Shown piece by piece: positions 1-8,990 of a DNA stretch of 64,000 nt. The notes beneath the pieces are model-generated. The model searched no databases and was not told the origin of the DNA. It was given only the letters and a program-made list of their open reading frames with translations. The stretch's first letter is position 1. The number at the start of each line of letters is the position of its first letter. Where the stretch lies: the NCBI GenBank assembly GCA_022791635.1, contig JAAVZL010000024.1:1-64000 (forward strand), written 5' to 3'. Position numbers and translations under genes: made by a program. Origin of the DNA: Lachnospiraceae bacterium. GTDB taxonomy: Bacteria; Bacillota; Clostridia; Lachnospirales; Lachnospiraceae.

Positions 1-1
1 A

Positions 2-271
2 AAAGAGAGAATGGCCGAATCAATGTCCGAATTGGAAAGAGCAAGAATGCAGATTATTTTGATTTATCTGGAAACAAATAAAGAAATAAACAGTGCTGTT
101 GCGGCAAAATTGCTGGAAGTTAAAATAAAGACCGCAAGTCGTTTGTTGTTGAAGACTGAAAAGCTGAATATTCTTAAAGGCACAGGAAAACAAAAAATAA
201 GGTATATTTTAGAGAATAATACAGATGAATGTCATAAGAATGGATTAAGAAGCCTATCTCCATCAATATGA
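2..271 (+). CDS. C-terminal part of an unidentified winged-helix protein (partial)
   Basis: The frame is open to the left edge of the window, so the visible 90 or so residues are probably the end of a longer protein; the first internal ATG is at 11. The sequence reads as a small winged-helix domain: a helix (ELERARMQIILIYLE), an HTH-like stretch (INSAVAAKLLEVKIKTASRL) and a wing ending KIRYIL. Domains of this kind close AAA-4/RecG-like or Fic-type ATP-binding proteins, but the diagnostic parts are outside the window. Its A+T-rich codon use differs from glgC or the E2 gene further right. Function is not assignable. Confidence 0.5.
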   Translation, partial: KERMAESMSELERARMQIILIYLETNKEINSAVAAKLLEVKIKTASRLLLKTEKLNILKGTGKQKIRYILENNTDECHKNGLRSLSPSI

Positions 272-359
272 ATACGGACAGTGATTCCCCATATACACAC
301 AGAAAGTATCGCATAACAGGATGCTTAATGCAAAAGCGTGCAAAGCAGAAAGGAACTAC

Positions 360-1517
360 ATGAAATTTCTACATTTAGGAGATTTACATTTAGGAAAAAC
401 TCTAAGTGATTTTGATCTGATTGAGGATCAAAGGTATATCCTGGAGCAGATTCTCGATATCGCGGATAAAGAAGCCGTAGACGGCGTGCTGATTGCCGGG
501 GATGTGTATGATAAATCGATTCCAAGCGAAGCGGCTACGAGGCTTTTGGATTATTTCCTGATTGAGCTGGCCAAAAAACAGATAAAGGTATTTATGGTGA
601 GTGGAAATCATGATTCCGATGACCGTTTGAATTACGGGAGCGCTCTGTTTGCATATAATCAGATATTCATATCGGCTGTCTTTGACGGAAGGCTTCCGAA
701 GCAAAGCTTTATTGACGGGAACACAGAGATTACGATATACATGCTTCCGTTTGTAAAGGCTTCGCAGGTAAGACGCTATTTTCCGGACGAGGAAATAGAG
801 AGCTACGATGCTGCAGTTCGAACCATTATAAGAAACACGCTCATAAACAAAAACCATAAGAATATTCTGGTGGCACATCAATTTGTCTCAGGAAAGGGAG
901 AGGATCCTGCACTTGCAGGTTCTGAGAGCATTGGAACACAGAGCGCGGGCATGGTTGAAAAAATAGGATATGACTGCTTTGATGATTTTGACTATGTGGC
1001 ATTAGGCCATATCCATTCGCCTCAGAGGGTTGGAAGAGAGGAGGTTCGATATTCGGGATCTCCTCTTAAATATTCACTTAGCGAAGTGAATAATGAAAAA
1101 ACAGCTCCTCTTATTACGGTATCGGCGGAGGAAGGAGTTAAGATAGAGTTTGTTCCCTTAAAGCCGAGGCGGGATATGAGGCACATAAAGGGCACGCTGA
1201 AGGAACTGCTGGATAAGAAGAATGTAACAGCAACGGAAGACTTCATTTATGCCACATTGACAGATGAGGATATCATCAATGATGCGATGGGAATATTCCA
1301 ACAGGTATATCCAAATACAGTTCGAATTGATTATGACAATTCGCATACAAGAGAGATTGAGCAGGTGGATATCAGCAGGATTGCCGAAAACAAATCATTT
1401 CCGGAGCTAATCGGAGACTTTTACAGGCTGGTGTATGGGTGCGAGATTCCGGAAGAAGAAATGGATGTAATGAGGATAGCGGCGCGAGAGGCAGGTGTCA
1501 TAAATGAAGCCGATTAA
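360..1517 (+). CDS. sbcD: Exonuclease SbcD, nuclease subunit of SbcCD
   Basis: This is the Mre11-type metallophosphoesterase that, with SbcC, cleaves hairpins and protein-blocked DNA ends. The family motifs appear in order: GDLHLGK near the start, GDVYDK, GNHDSDD, an AHQF motif and GHIHSPQ, which together bind two metal ions. The C-terminal part is the capping/SbcC-binding region. I chose ATG 360 over the upstream ATG 321 because it follows an AGAAAGGA ribosome binding site and because MKFLHLGDLH is the usual family N-terminus; that gives 385 residues. The stop overlaps the sbcC start by 14 bases, which implies coupled translation of the two subunits. Confidence 0.95.
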   Translation: MKFLHLGDLHLGKTLSDFDLIEDQRYILEQILDIADKEAVDGVLIAGDVYDKSIPSEAATRLLDYFLIELAKKQIKVFMVSGNHDSDDRLNYGSALFAYNQIFISAVFDGRLPKQSFIDGNTEITIYMLPFVKASQVRRYFPDEEIESYDAAVRTIIRNTLINKNHKNILVAHQFVSGKGEDPALAGSESIGTQSAGMVEKIGYDCFDDFDYVALGHIHSPQRVGREEVRYSGSPLKYSLSEVNNEKTAPLITVSAEEGVKIEFVPLKPRRDMRHIKGTLKELLDKKNVTATEDFIYATLTDEDIINDAMGIFQQVYPNTVRIDYDNSHTREIEQVDISRIAENKSFPELIGDFYRLVYGCEIPEEEMDVMRIAAREAGVINEAD

Positions 1518-4500
1518 ACTGATCATAAGTGCAATTGGTCCCTATGCCGGAAAGCTTCCGGAAATAGAGTTTGACGCATTTGAAGAAAAGGGATTGTTTT
1601 TGATATCCGGAGATACAGGTGCGGGAAAGACTACGATATTTGACGCTATCTGCTTTGCGTTATATGGAACCACCAGCGGAACATACAGGGATACGAAAAA
1701 TTTAAGAAGTGAATATGCCGAGGATTCTGACCGGAGCTATGTGGATTTCTACTTTTCACATCAGGGGCGCGAATTTCATGTCTTTAGACAACCGTCCTAT
1801 GAAAGGCAAAAGCAGCGCGGCTCCGGCACGATATTAGAGAAAGAAAAGGCAATTCTTTATGAAGAGGGGCAGGCGCCCATAGAAGGCCTGACTCAGGTGA
1901 ATTATGCGGTAAAGGAGCTGCTGCATATTGATGAGAAGCAATTTAAACAGATTGTGATGATTGCACAGGGGGAATTCTGGGATCTGCTGAATGCGAAAAC
2001 GGATCAGAGAACAGAGATACTGCGCACGATATTTTTAACGAATGGCTATAAAAATATAGAATACAAGCTGAAAGATCGAATGGACGCAAGCTATAAGATA
2101 AAAACAAATGCTGAAAACAGTATTGTTCAGCATTTTGGGGATGTGTCGGCAAATAAGGAGGAGGAGCTTTTTACCGAACTGGAGGAGCTTAAAAGCAGGG
2201 CCGGACAAGCCGGAAGCGCATGGAATCTGGATGAAATCTTAGACGTCATGAAGCGTCTGATTTTGTCAGACAAGCAAAAATTAAAATCCATGAAAGCGGA
2301 CTTAAAAAAAGAAGAGGCCGAGCTGGAGAAGAACAAGAAGAAGCTTGCCCTTGCTAAGGATAATAACAGCTTCCTTGAGAAAAGAGATAAATTTGAAAAA
2401 GAAAAAGAGGAGCTTGAAAAGAGAAGGACGGAAATAGATGAGAAAATCTTCCTTTTGGACAAGCAAAAGAGAGCCACCCGTAGTGTGAAGCCCTCTTATG
2501 ATGGGTGGACGAAAAAGTGTTCTGAGGTATCCCGGACCCAAGAGAAGATGAAAGCAGCGGAATCTAATTTGGAGGCGGCTATGGCGGATGCAAAGCGGGC
2601 GAAAGACGCTTTGGATGCTGCCCAAAAGCTGCAGCCGGAGGCTGACAGATTAAAGCAGACCATAATCAGGATTGACGACGAGGAACAGAAATATCAGCAA
2701 AAAGAGGAGCTTGAAGAAAGGCTGAAAGAGCTTGGAGAGCTTGAGAAGAATATCAGCATAAGCGAAGCGGATTTAAAAGCGTGTGAGAAATCTCTTAAGG
2801 AGAAGATAGAAGTCCTTAATAAGACAGTTAAGGAATTAAAAGGTAAGCCAACACAGCTGATAGAGACAAAGAATGAGAGTGAAAGGCTAAAGGCGCTCCT
2901 GGCAGATTTCAATGCCATAATAGAAGGTCAGATTCTGGAAAGGGAAAAAAGGAAAAAGGATCTTTCTAAAAAGCAGAAAGCGTTTTTGGATGCGCGCGGC
3001 AGATATGAAGAAGCAAGCAGAAGGAGAGTGGAGGCTGAGCATATTCTCGAGGACAGCAGAGCCGGTATTCTGGCAAAAAAGCTTGTAGAAGGAGAGAAAT
3101 GTCCCGTATGTGGATCCGTGCATCATCCGGAACCGGCTAAGCTAAAGGAGGCTTCGATTTCAGAAGCTGAGTTCAAAAAAATTCAAGAGGAAGAGTCTCG
3201 ACTTCAAGAGAAAAAGAACAATGCTAATACGGAAGCAGAAAAAGCAAAAACAGCATTGGAAGAGTTTGAGGGGCAGCTTAGGAGAACCATATGGAATTGC
3301 ATGGAAGCGCCGTTTCAGGATATAGATAGTTGTGAAGAGTCTCTCGAGGAATTGATCAAGGCAGCAGAGGAAGCAAAATCGAAGACTGAGACCATGTCGA
3401 GGGAAATTTATAAGAAATGTATTTCCCTTGAGAAGGATTGTGAGACACTTAAAAAAGCTGAAAAGGATCTGGAGACTGCACTGGGAGCTGAAACAGAGAA
3501 GCTCAACCTGAAAAAAGAAGAAATCGGGGAAAGCAAGCAAAAAATAAAACAGGATCTGGCGGAGGCAAAGGCCATACAAAAGACGTTTGAGGAATTGAGC
3601 TTCCCAAATTGGAAAACGGCAAAAAAGGAGAAAAAACAGGCAGAGACGAAGATAAAAAAGATATTAAATGATATCGCGAAGGCAGAGAAGGAAAAGAAAA
3701 AAGCGGATCATAATGTTACTGCTGCCACATCAGAGCGAAAGACATTGAATGGCAGTCTAAAGCAGCAGGAAAAGGAGGAAGAAGCCTTAAGAAAGAAGCT
3801 GGATAGAGAAGTCCGTGCAAATGGATTCTCTTCTGTGGAGGAAATGCTGGGATACGCTGTGCAGGAAAAGGATATCGCATCCTCGGACAAAGTGATCAAT
3901 GCATATCATCAGGCAGTTGAAACGAATAAGAAACAGCTTTCAGATGCCAAGGCAGATGCAAAGGGAAAAAAGATGATAGATATGGAAAGCTTAAAGGCCG
4001 TATGTGATGAGCAGGGCGCAAATGTGGCTTTGCTTAGGAAAAATTGTAATAATAACGAACACAGAATAAGTATGAATGAAGAGAAGCAGAAGAGCATTCT
4101 GGAAAGGAGAGAAGAATTAGAGAAAGCACGTAAAGAGAATGCCATTTGTCAGCGGCTTTATCATCTGGTCAAAGGAACAACCGGAAACGGAAAGATCACG
4201 CTGGAGCAGTACATACAGGCTGCAGGATTTGACGGGATCATCGCTGCGGCAAACAGGCGTCTGCTGCCCATGAGCGACGGGCAGTATGAGCTGTATCGCC
4301 AGGAGGATTCTCTCGGTAAGAAAAGCAATCATTTCCTTGACCTTGAAGTGCTGGACAATTATACGGGACACAGAAGACCTGTGGGAAATCTTTCCGGAGG
4401 AGAAAGCTTTAAGGCCTCACTGAGTCTCGCTTTAGGGCTGTCTGATACCGTGTCATCGAATCTTGGCGGTGTACAGATGGATGCGCTCTTTGTGGATGAG

Positions 4501-4686
4501 GGCTTTGGAACCTTAGATCGGAAATCGATGGATAGTGCAATGGAAATTTTAATAAACTTAACCGGAAGTAACAAGCTGGTGGGAATCATAAGCCACAGGG
4601 AGGAGCTTGTGGAGAATATTCCACAGCAGATTAAGGTCAAGAAGACAAAAGCCGGAAGTCAGATTACCATTGAACGTGGCTTATAG
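1504..4686 (+). CDS. sbcC: Exonuclease SbcC, SMC-like ATPase subunit
   Basis: This 1060-residue Rad50-type ATPase powers SbcCD. A Walker A motif (GDTGAGKT) lies at residues 36-43. Two very long Lys/Glu-rich coiled-coil arms flank a zinc hook, CPVC, at Cys533 and Cys536, which dimerises through shared zinc. The C-terminal lobe carries the ABC signature NLSGGESFKASL near residue 962 and a Walker B/D-loop region (LFVDEGFGTLD) near residue 995. Length and order are normal for the family. It overlaps sbcD by 14 bases. No clear terminator follows; degraded gene remnants start within 100 bases. The codon use is A-rich because of the coiled coil. Confidence 0.96.
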   Translation: MKPIKLIISAIGPYAGKLPEIEFDAFEEKGLFLISGDTGAGKTTIFDAICFALYGTTSGTYRDTKNLRSEYAEDSDRSYVDFYFSHQGREFHVFRQPSYERQKQRGSGTILEKEKAILYEEGQAPIEGLTQVNYAVKELLHIDEKQFKQIVMIAQGEFWDLLNAKTDQRTEILRTIFLTNGYKNIEYKLKDRMDASYKIKTNAENSIVQHFGDVSANKEEELFTELEELKSRAGQAGSAWNLDEILDVMKRLILSDKQKLKSMKADLKKEEAELEKNKKKLALAKDNNSFLEKRDKFEKEKEELEKRRTEIDEKIFLLDKQKRATRSVKPSYDGWTKKCSEVSRTQEKMKAAESNLEAAMADAKRAKDALDAAQKLQPEADRLKQTIIRIDDEEQKYQQKEELEERLKELGELEKNISISEADLKACEKSLKEKIEVLNKTVKELKGKPTQLIETKNESERLKALLADFNAIIEGQILEREKRKKDLSKKQKAFLDARGRYEEASRRRVEAEHILEDSRAGILAKKLVEGEKCPVCGSVHHPEPAKLKEASISEAEFKKIQEEESRLQEKKNNANTEAEKAKTALEEFEGQLRRTIWNCMEAPFQDIDSCEESLEELIKAAEEAKSKTETMSREIYKKCISLEKDCETLKKAEKDLETALGAETEKLNLKKEEIGESKQKIKQDLAEAKAIQKTFEELSFPNWKTAKKEKKQAETKIKKILNDIAKAEKEKKKADHNVTAATSERKTLNGSLKQQEKEEEALRKKLDREVRANGFSSVEEMLGYAVQEKDIASSDKVINAYHQAVETNKKQLSDAKADAKGKKMIDMESLKAVCDEQGANVALLRKNCNNNEHRISMNEEKQKSILERREELEKARKENAICQRLYHLVKGTTGNGKITLEQYIQAAGFDGIIAAANRRLLPMSDGQYELYRQEDSLGKKSNHFLDLEVLDNYTGHRRPVGNLSGGESFKASLSLALGLSDTVSSNLGGVQMDALFVDEGFGTLDRKSMDSAMEILINLTGSNKLVGIISHREELVENIPQQIKVKKTKAGSQITIERGL

Positions 4687-4771
4687 GGGCTTGAGCTATG
4701 AGCAAATGTTAGAAAGTGCAAAAAAGTCACTGAGTTGAAATCCGAATTCTCAGTAATAAGCAGTTCAAGGA

Positions 4772-4980
4772 GGGGAATTTTCTTTCGATTATGCAAAATT
4801 CCGTGACATTTATGCGAAGGAATTTTATCAAAAAATTATTGACCGCAATTTATGCTTAGATGGACAATTTGTCCTTGACATTGGAACGGGAACAGGCGTC
4901 CTTTCTAGAAATATGTACCGGTATGGGGCGAAGTGGACGGCTGCGGATATTTCAGAAAACCAAATCAAACAGGCGAAACA
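4772..4980 (+). pseudogene. Class I SAM methyltransferase remnant (N-terminal part)
   Basis: Frame +2 encodes a recognisable methyltransferase start: FSFDYAKFRDIYAKEFY, then the SAM-binding motif I FVLDIGTGTGVLSRN, then motif II (TAADISENQIKQAK). There is no ATG in frame before it; an in-frame stop lies at 4757-4759, so the original start is lost or altered. The frame breaks off around 4980, where the sequence changes to a transporter. About 70 of an expected 200-250 residues remain. This is a decayed gene, and the junction with the next relic looks like a deletion. Confidence 0.75.
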
Positions 4981-5737
4981 TTATGGTGGCTCTCGATGCG
5001 TTGACCGGCCTGTCCGTTCTGTGTGCGGCGGCGCTTTTGAAGGAAAGCAACGCGGTGGAAGCCATAAGCATTTTGCTGGTGATTCTGTCCGTACTGGGAG
5101 CCTTTGAGACGCCCACGGTGCAGGCCTGCGTTCCGCAAATGCAGACAGGCGACTATTACAAGAGGAAATGCAATGATCAATCAGGTGGCATCTGTATCCT
5201 ATCTGACGGCGCCCGTGATTGGCGGAGTTTTGTATGCCGCTTTCGGTCTGAAGCTCGTTATGCTTGCAGGCATCCTCTGCTTTTTCCTTACGGCGCTTCT
5301 GGAATGCTTCATAAAGCTGGACTTTCAAAAAGATATTTCCCACCAAAGCATCCGAACGATCATAAAAAGTGATGCTGTCATCAATATTCGATTTTTCACA
5401 AAAGAACAGCCGGACATTTTGAGTATGCTGCTGCTGACAGCGGCGTCCCGATTCTTTGTCATGGGCCTTACCCTCGTCGGGCTTCCCTTTATGGTAAGAA
5501 ATATCCTTGGATTAAGTGCAGGCCACTATGGAGCCGCAGAAAGCGCCATGGCCGTGGCTACCATCATGGGAAGCATTGCGGCCGGACTGGCCTTTCTTCT
5601 TCCCCTTTCCGCAATCACGAAGTACGGAATCCATGTAGGCGGTTTCTCTGGTACTGATTCCCACAGGCGTGATGGTATGTTTGATTGGGCTGTTGTCCGC
5701 AGGCTTCTTTCAGAGGCTTGATCGTCCGCCTGCTTAG
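4980..5737 (+). pseudogene. MFS transporter remnant with two frameshifts
   Basis: Three overlapping frames together spell one major facilitator protein. Segment 1 (from about 4980) reads MVALDALTGLSVLCAAALL and on to ETPTVQACVPQMQTGDYYK. The frame shifts near 5160-5170 and resumes as GNAMINQVASVSYLTAPVIGG with further membrane helices. It shifts again between about 5630 and 5648, then ends LVLIPTGVMVCLIGLL...FFQRLDRPPA at the TAG of 5735-5737. The N-terminal helices are absent; the join to the methyltransferase relic lies at 4965-4985. With two frameshifts and a missing front it cannot make an intact transporter. It looks like a drug-efflux-type MFS fragment. Confidence 0.8.
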
Positions 5738-5833
5738 AAGCTGCTGAAAAATTGAATTTTCTGCACAGAAGGGATACCAAGATTTCCCATCTTGTAGTAT
5801 AATCTTCATAAGAACAAAAAGGGGGAAATTTTT

Positions 5834-7039
5834 ATGGCAAAAGAAATGATTGCAATGCTTCTTGCCGGCGGCCAGGGCTCACGTCTGTACGCACTGACAG
5901 AGAAGCTTGCAAAACCAGCAGTTCCTTTTGGCGGAAAATATCGGATCATCGATTTCCCGCTGTCTAACTGTGTCAATTCGGGAATCGATACAGTCGGTAT
6001 TCTGACCCAGTATCAGCCCCTGGTGCTGAACGAATACATCGGCAACGGACAGCCCTGGGATCTGGACCGGCTTCACGGCGGCGTGCATGTGCTTCCGCCC
6101 TATCAGAAGGCCAGCGGCTCCAACTGGTACAAGGGAACAGCCAATGCAATCTACCAGAATATCTCATTTATTGAGCGGTACGATCCCGAGTACGTGATCA
6201 TCCTCTCCGGTGACCAGATCTGCAAGCAGGATTACAGCGATTTCCTGCGGTTCCACAAGGAGAAAAATGCGGAATTCAGTGTGGCGGTGATGGAGGTTCC
6301 CTGGGAGGAGGCTTCCCGCTTCGGTCTGATGGTGGCAGACGGGGAGGACAAGATTACAGAGTTCCAGGAGAAGCCCAAGGAGCCTAAGTCCAATCTGGCA
6401 TCCATGGGAATTTATATTTTCAACTGGGACATCCTCCGGAAATATCTGGAGGAGGACGAGGCGAATCCGGAATCCGAGAACGACTTTGGGAACAACATTA
6501 TTCCCAATCTTCTCCGGGACGGCCGCAGAATGTATGCTTACCATTTCAGCGGTTACTGGAAGGATGTGGGAACCATCTCTTCCCTCTGGGAGGCCAATAT
6601 GGAGGTTCTGGATCCGGAGCACAGCGGTATCAACCTCTTTGATTCCGACTGGAAGATTTACAGCCGCAACAGCGGCATGACCGGCCATAAGATCTGCAAG
6701 GGAGCCGTTGTGGAGAATGCCATGATTACCGACGGCTGCCGGATCAAAGGTACGGTGAAGCACTCCGTCCTCTTTGCAGGCGTTAAGGTGGAGGAGGGAG
6801 CCGTCGTAGAGGATGCGGTGATTATGGGCGGCACCCGGATTAAGTCAGGAGCCGTCGTGAAGCACTGCATTGTGGCGGAAAATGTGACCATCGGCGAAAA
6901 TGCCGTTGTAGGCGCCATGCCTTCGGGGGATGAGAGCGGCGTTGCTACCGTAGGCGCCGGCGTCACGGTTGGGGACGGAGCCAAGATTGGACCAAAGGCG
7001 ATGGTAAGCAAAAATGTGGAAGGCGGTGAAGAGGTATGA
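5834..7039 (+). CDS. glgC: Glucose-1-phosphate adenylyltransferase
   Basis: Makes ADP-glucose from ATP and glucose-1-phosphate, the committed step of glycogen synthesis. The nucleotidyltransferase signature [20 protein letters not shown] is near the N-terminus, followed by [15 protein letters not shown]; from about residue 290 there are left-handed beta-helix hexapeptide repeats. The length, 401 residues, is normal for the short Firmicute type. A GGGGGAA ribosome binding site precedes ATG 5834, and a TATAAT -10 box lies at 5798-5803 without a clear -35. Its TGA overlaps the glgD ATG (ATGA), so GlgC and GlgD are translationally coupled, as in other Firmicutes where GlgD modulates GlgC. Confidence 0.96.
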   Translation: MAKEMIAMLLAGGQGSRLYALTEKLAKPAVPFGGKYRIIDFPLSNCVNSGIDTVGILTQYQPLVLNEYIGNGQPWDLDRLHGGVHVLPPYQKASGSNWYKGTANAIYQNISFIERYDPEYVIILSGDQICKQDYSDFLRFHKEKNAEFSVAVMEVPWEEASRFGLMVADGEDKITEFQEKPKEPKSNLASMGIYIFNWDILRKYLEEDEANPESENDFGNNIIPNLLRDGRRMYAYHFSGYWKDVGTISSLWEANMEVLDPEHSGINLFDSDWKIYSRNSGMTGHKICKGAVVENAMITDGCRIKGTVKHSVLFAGVKVEEGAVVEDAVIMGGTRIKSGAVVKHCIVAENVTIGENAVVGAMPSGDESGVATVGAGVTVGDGAKIGPKAMVSKNVEGGEEV

Positions 7040-8178
7040 TGAATGCAAATAAAAGCGCTCTGGGCATTATTTTCCCAAACAGTCATGATGCACTGGTTCC
7101 GGAGCTGGTAAATGTGCGTCTGATGGCTTCCATTCCTTTTGCCAGCCGTTATCGTCTCATTGATTTTATCCTGTCCAGTATGACAAACTGCGGCATCAAC
7201 AATGTCTCTCTGATGGTGAGGAACAATTACCACTCTCTGATGGATCATTTGGGATCCGGCCGCGAGTGGGACCTGGTGAGGAAGAACGGCGGACTGACGA
7301 TTTTCCCGCCCTTTGCGGACAAGACCAACAAGCCCTTTGTGGGACGTGTGGGAGCGCTGGCCGGTATTCTGGATTTCCTGCGGAATCAGAAGGAGGCTTA
7401 CGTGGTCCTGGCGGATACCAATATTGTGGTGAATTTTGATTTCCGCGCCATGATTGAGGCTCACATTGCTTCCGGAGCGGATGTAACCATTGCCTACAAT
7501 GAGCAGGAGTTCCCGGACAGTATCCTGGAAAGCACCTCCAATGATAAGGGCTTTTATTACACCTTTGCCATTGAGGAGGGCAGGATTAAAAAAATATATG
7601 TGAACTCCAGAGCCACGGGAGTGCAGAATTTCTCCCTGGGCATTACGCTGATTGGACGGGAGATGCTGATTGATCTGATTAACACGGCCTATGTCCGGGG
7701 CGAGGAGTATCTGGAGCGGGACGTACTGCTGCATCAGCTGGACCGGCTGAATGTACAGGGCTATAAGTATGAGGAGTATGCAGCCCGCATTTCTGATATG
7801 AAGAGCTATTTTGATGAGAATATGAAGCTTCTGGATGACTACAATCTGGATGCATTGTTCTCCGGAGCGCCCATTTACACGAAGATTCGTGATGACAATC
7901 CTACCCGGTATATTGAAGGGGCAAAGGCAGAGAATATTATGGTGGCAGACGGCTGTATCATCGAAGGCGAGGTGGAGAACAGTGTGCTCTTCCGCGGTGT
8001 GAAGATTGCCAAGGGTGCCAAGGTGAAGAATTGCGTCTTGATGCAGGGCACGGTGATAGAGTCCGGAGCAGATGTGGAGTACGTAATTGCGGACAAGGAT
8101 GTGACCGTGAGCGCAGGAAAAGAGCTGAAGGGGACAGACACCTTCCCGGTTTACATTGGGAAGAGGCAGAAGGTGTAA
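7036..8178 (+). CDS. glgD: GlgD, regulatory paralogue of ADP-glucose pyrophosphorylase
   Basis: A 380-residue homologue of GlgC that lacks the GGxGxRL catalytic loop: the corresponding region reads [19 protein letters not shown]. The nucleotidyltransferase fold ([20 protein letters not shown]) and the C-terminal hexapeptide beta-helix are kept. In Firmicutes GlgD joins GlgC in a hetero-oligomer and changes its kinetics; a regulatory role is therefore inferred here. The start overlaps the glgC stop by four bases; a second ATG at 7039 is equally possible. glgA, glgB and glgP are not in the window. A hairpin terminator follows at 8218. Confidence 0.93.
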   Translation: MMNANKSALGIIFPNSHDALVPELVNVRLMASIPFASRYRLIDFILSSMTNCGINNVSLMVRNNYHSLMDHLGSGREWDLVRKNGGLTIFPPFADKTNKPFVGRVGALAGILDFLRNQKEAYVVLADTNIVVNFDFRAMIEAHIASGADVTIAYNEQEFPDSILESTSNDKGFYYTFAIEEGRIKKIYVNSRATGVQNFSLGITLIGREMLIDLINTAYVRGEEYLERDVLLHQLDRLNVQGYKYEEYAARISDMKSYFDENMKLLDDYNLDALFSGAPIYTKIRDDNPTRYIEGAKAENIMVADGCIIEGEVENSVLFRGVKIAKGAKVKNCVLMQGTVIESGADVEYVIADKDVTVSAGKELKGTDTFPVYIGKRQKV

Positions 8179-8217
8179 GGAGGATGTGAGAGTCACCTGA
8201 GGCTGGCGTGGAAAGAC

Positions 8218-8251
8218 AAAGAGGTGCTGGGCCTGGCCTGGCGCCTCTTTT
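8218..8251 (+). terminator. Intrinsic terminator after glgCD
   Basis: Inverted repeat AAAGAGGTGC / GCGCCTCTTT (one G-T pair) with a 13-base loop and a short T-run. It lies 40 bases after glgD. Confidence 0.65.
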
Positions 8252-8288
8252 AGGTGTAAGTTCTAAAAATTAGGTAGGAGTGGATTTG

Positions 8289-8879
8289 GTGCTGTACGAT
8301 AAGGATATTAGGGAGCCGCTCTTTGATTATCTGGAAGAACGGTATGGAAAGGTCCGGATAATCGAAGAGAAGCAGATGGGGAGATCCCGGGCAGACGTTG
8401 TGATGGTACTTCCGGGAGAGCTTGCAGGGATTGAGATTAAGAGTGATGCGGATACCTATGCAAGGCTTGAGCGGCAGGTAAAGGATTATGATCGGTTTTT
8501 TGATCGAAATTATGTGGTGGTGGGCTCCACCCATGCGATGCATATTGGGGATCATGTGCCAAAATACTGGGGGATCATTTCCGTGGAATGGCTGGACGAA
8601 CGGGTGGATTTCTATATGATCCGAGAGGCGGTTCGAAACCCGAATATGGATATAAAGCGAAAGATCCGGATTCTCTGGCGTCCGGAATTGGCACATATCC
8701 AGGAAATTTGCGGGATAGCGAGATACGAGGGGAAGAGTAAGGATTTTGTGAGGGAAAAAATAGTGGAACGGGTGCCGGCGGAAATCCTCCATGAACGAAT
8801 CAGTGAGGAGCTGTTTGAGAGGGATTATACAAAGATTCAGGAGCAGGTGGAGGAGTTTAAGCGGAGGAAACAGAAGTGA
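8289..8879 (+). CDS. sce7726-like family protein, putative nuclease fold
   Basis: A stand-alone protein of about 196 residues. The pattern DKDIREPLFDYL, then DVVMVLPGELAGIEIKSD, then RLERQVKDYDRFFD and VVVGSTHAMHI resembles the sce7726 family, whose central D...(E/G)xK is reminiscent of the PD-(D/E)xK nuclease core. That fold is inferred. The start is uncertain: GTG 8280 touches the AGGAG at 8276-8280, so GTG 8289, eight bases downstream of it, is preferred. No methyltransferase, toxin or mobile gene is adjacent, so it is not part of a visible restriction system. Confidence 0.6.
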   Translation: MLYDKDIREPLFDYLEERYGKVRIIEEKQMGRSRADVVMVLPGELAGIEIKSDADTYARLERQVKDYDRFFDRNYVVVGSTHAMHIGDHVPKYWGIISVEWLDERVDFYMIREAVRNPNMDIKRKIRILWRPELAHIQEICGIARYEGKSKDFVREKIVERVPAEILHERISEELFERDYTKIQEQVEEFKRRKQK

Positions 8880-8892
8880 AAATGGGTTCTGT

Positions 8893-8921
8893 TTGACGGG
8901 TGACCATAAATCATGTACAAT
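8893..8921 (+). promoter_or_regulatory. Sigma-A-type promoter for the FAD enzyme gene
   Basis: TTGACG (8893-8898), 17-base spacer, TACAAT (8916-8921), 70 bases before the ATG at 8991. Confidence 0.6.
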
Positions 8922-8990
8922 AGAAAAATAACCTGGATATAAAATCCAAGATCGGCAGACAATAACAGGAAAAAGAAAAAGGAGCTTCAA

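Noticed and set aside
4860..5372. 170-codon plus-strand frame as an intact gene
   Set aside because: It mixes an out-of-frame reading of the methyltransferase relic with part of the MFS relic, then runs out of frame after 5170.
6658..8196. 512-codon minus-strand frame across glgC and glgD
   Set aside because: It runs antisense to two clear genes, has no recognisable motif and is rich in His and Ile, as expected for a mirror frame of hexapeptide repeats.
8178..8280. Small RNA gene in the glgD-sce7726 gap
   Set aside because: The only structure is the terminator; no promoter could be identified.
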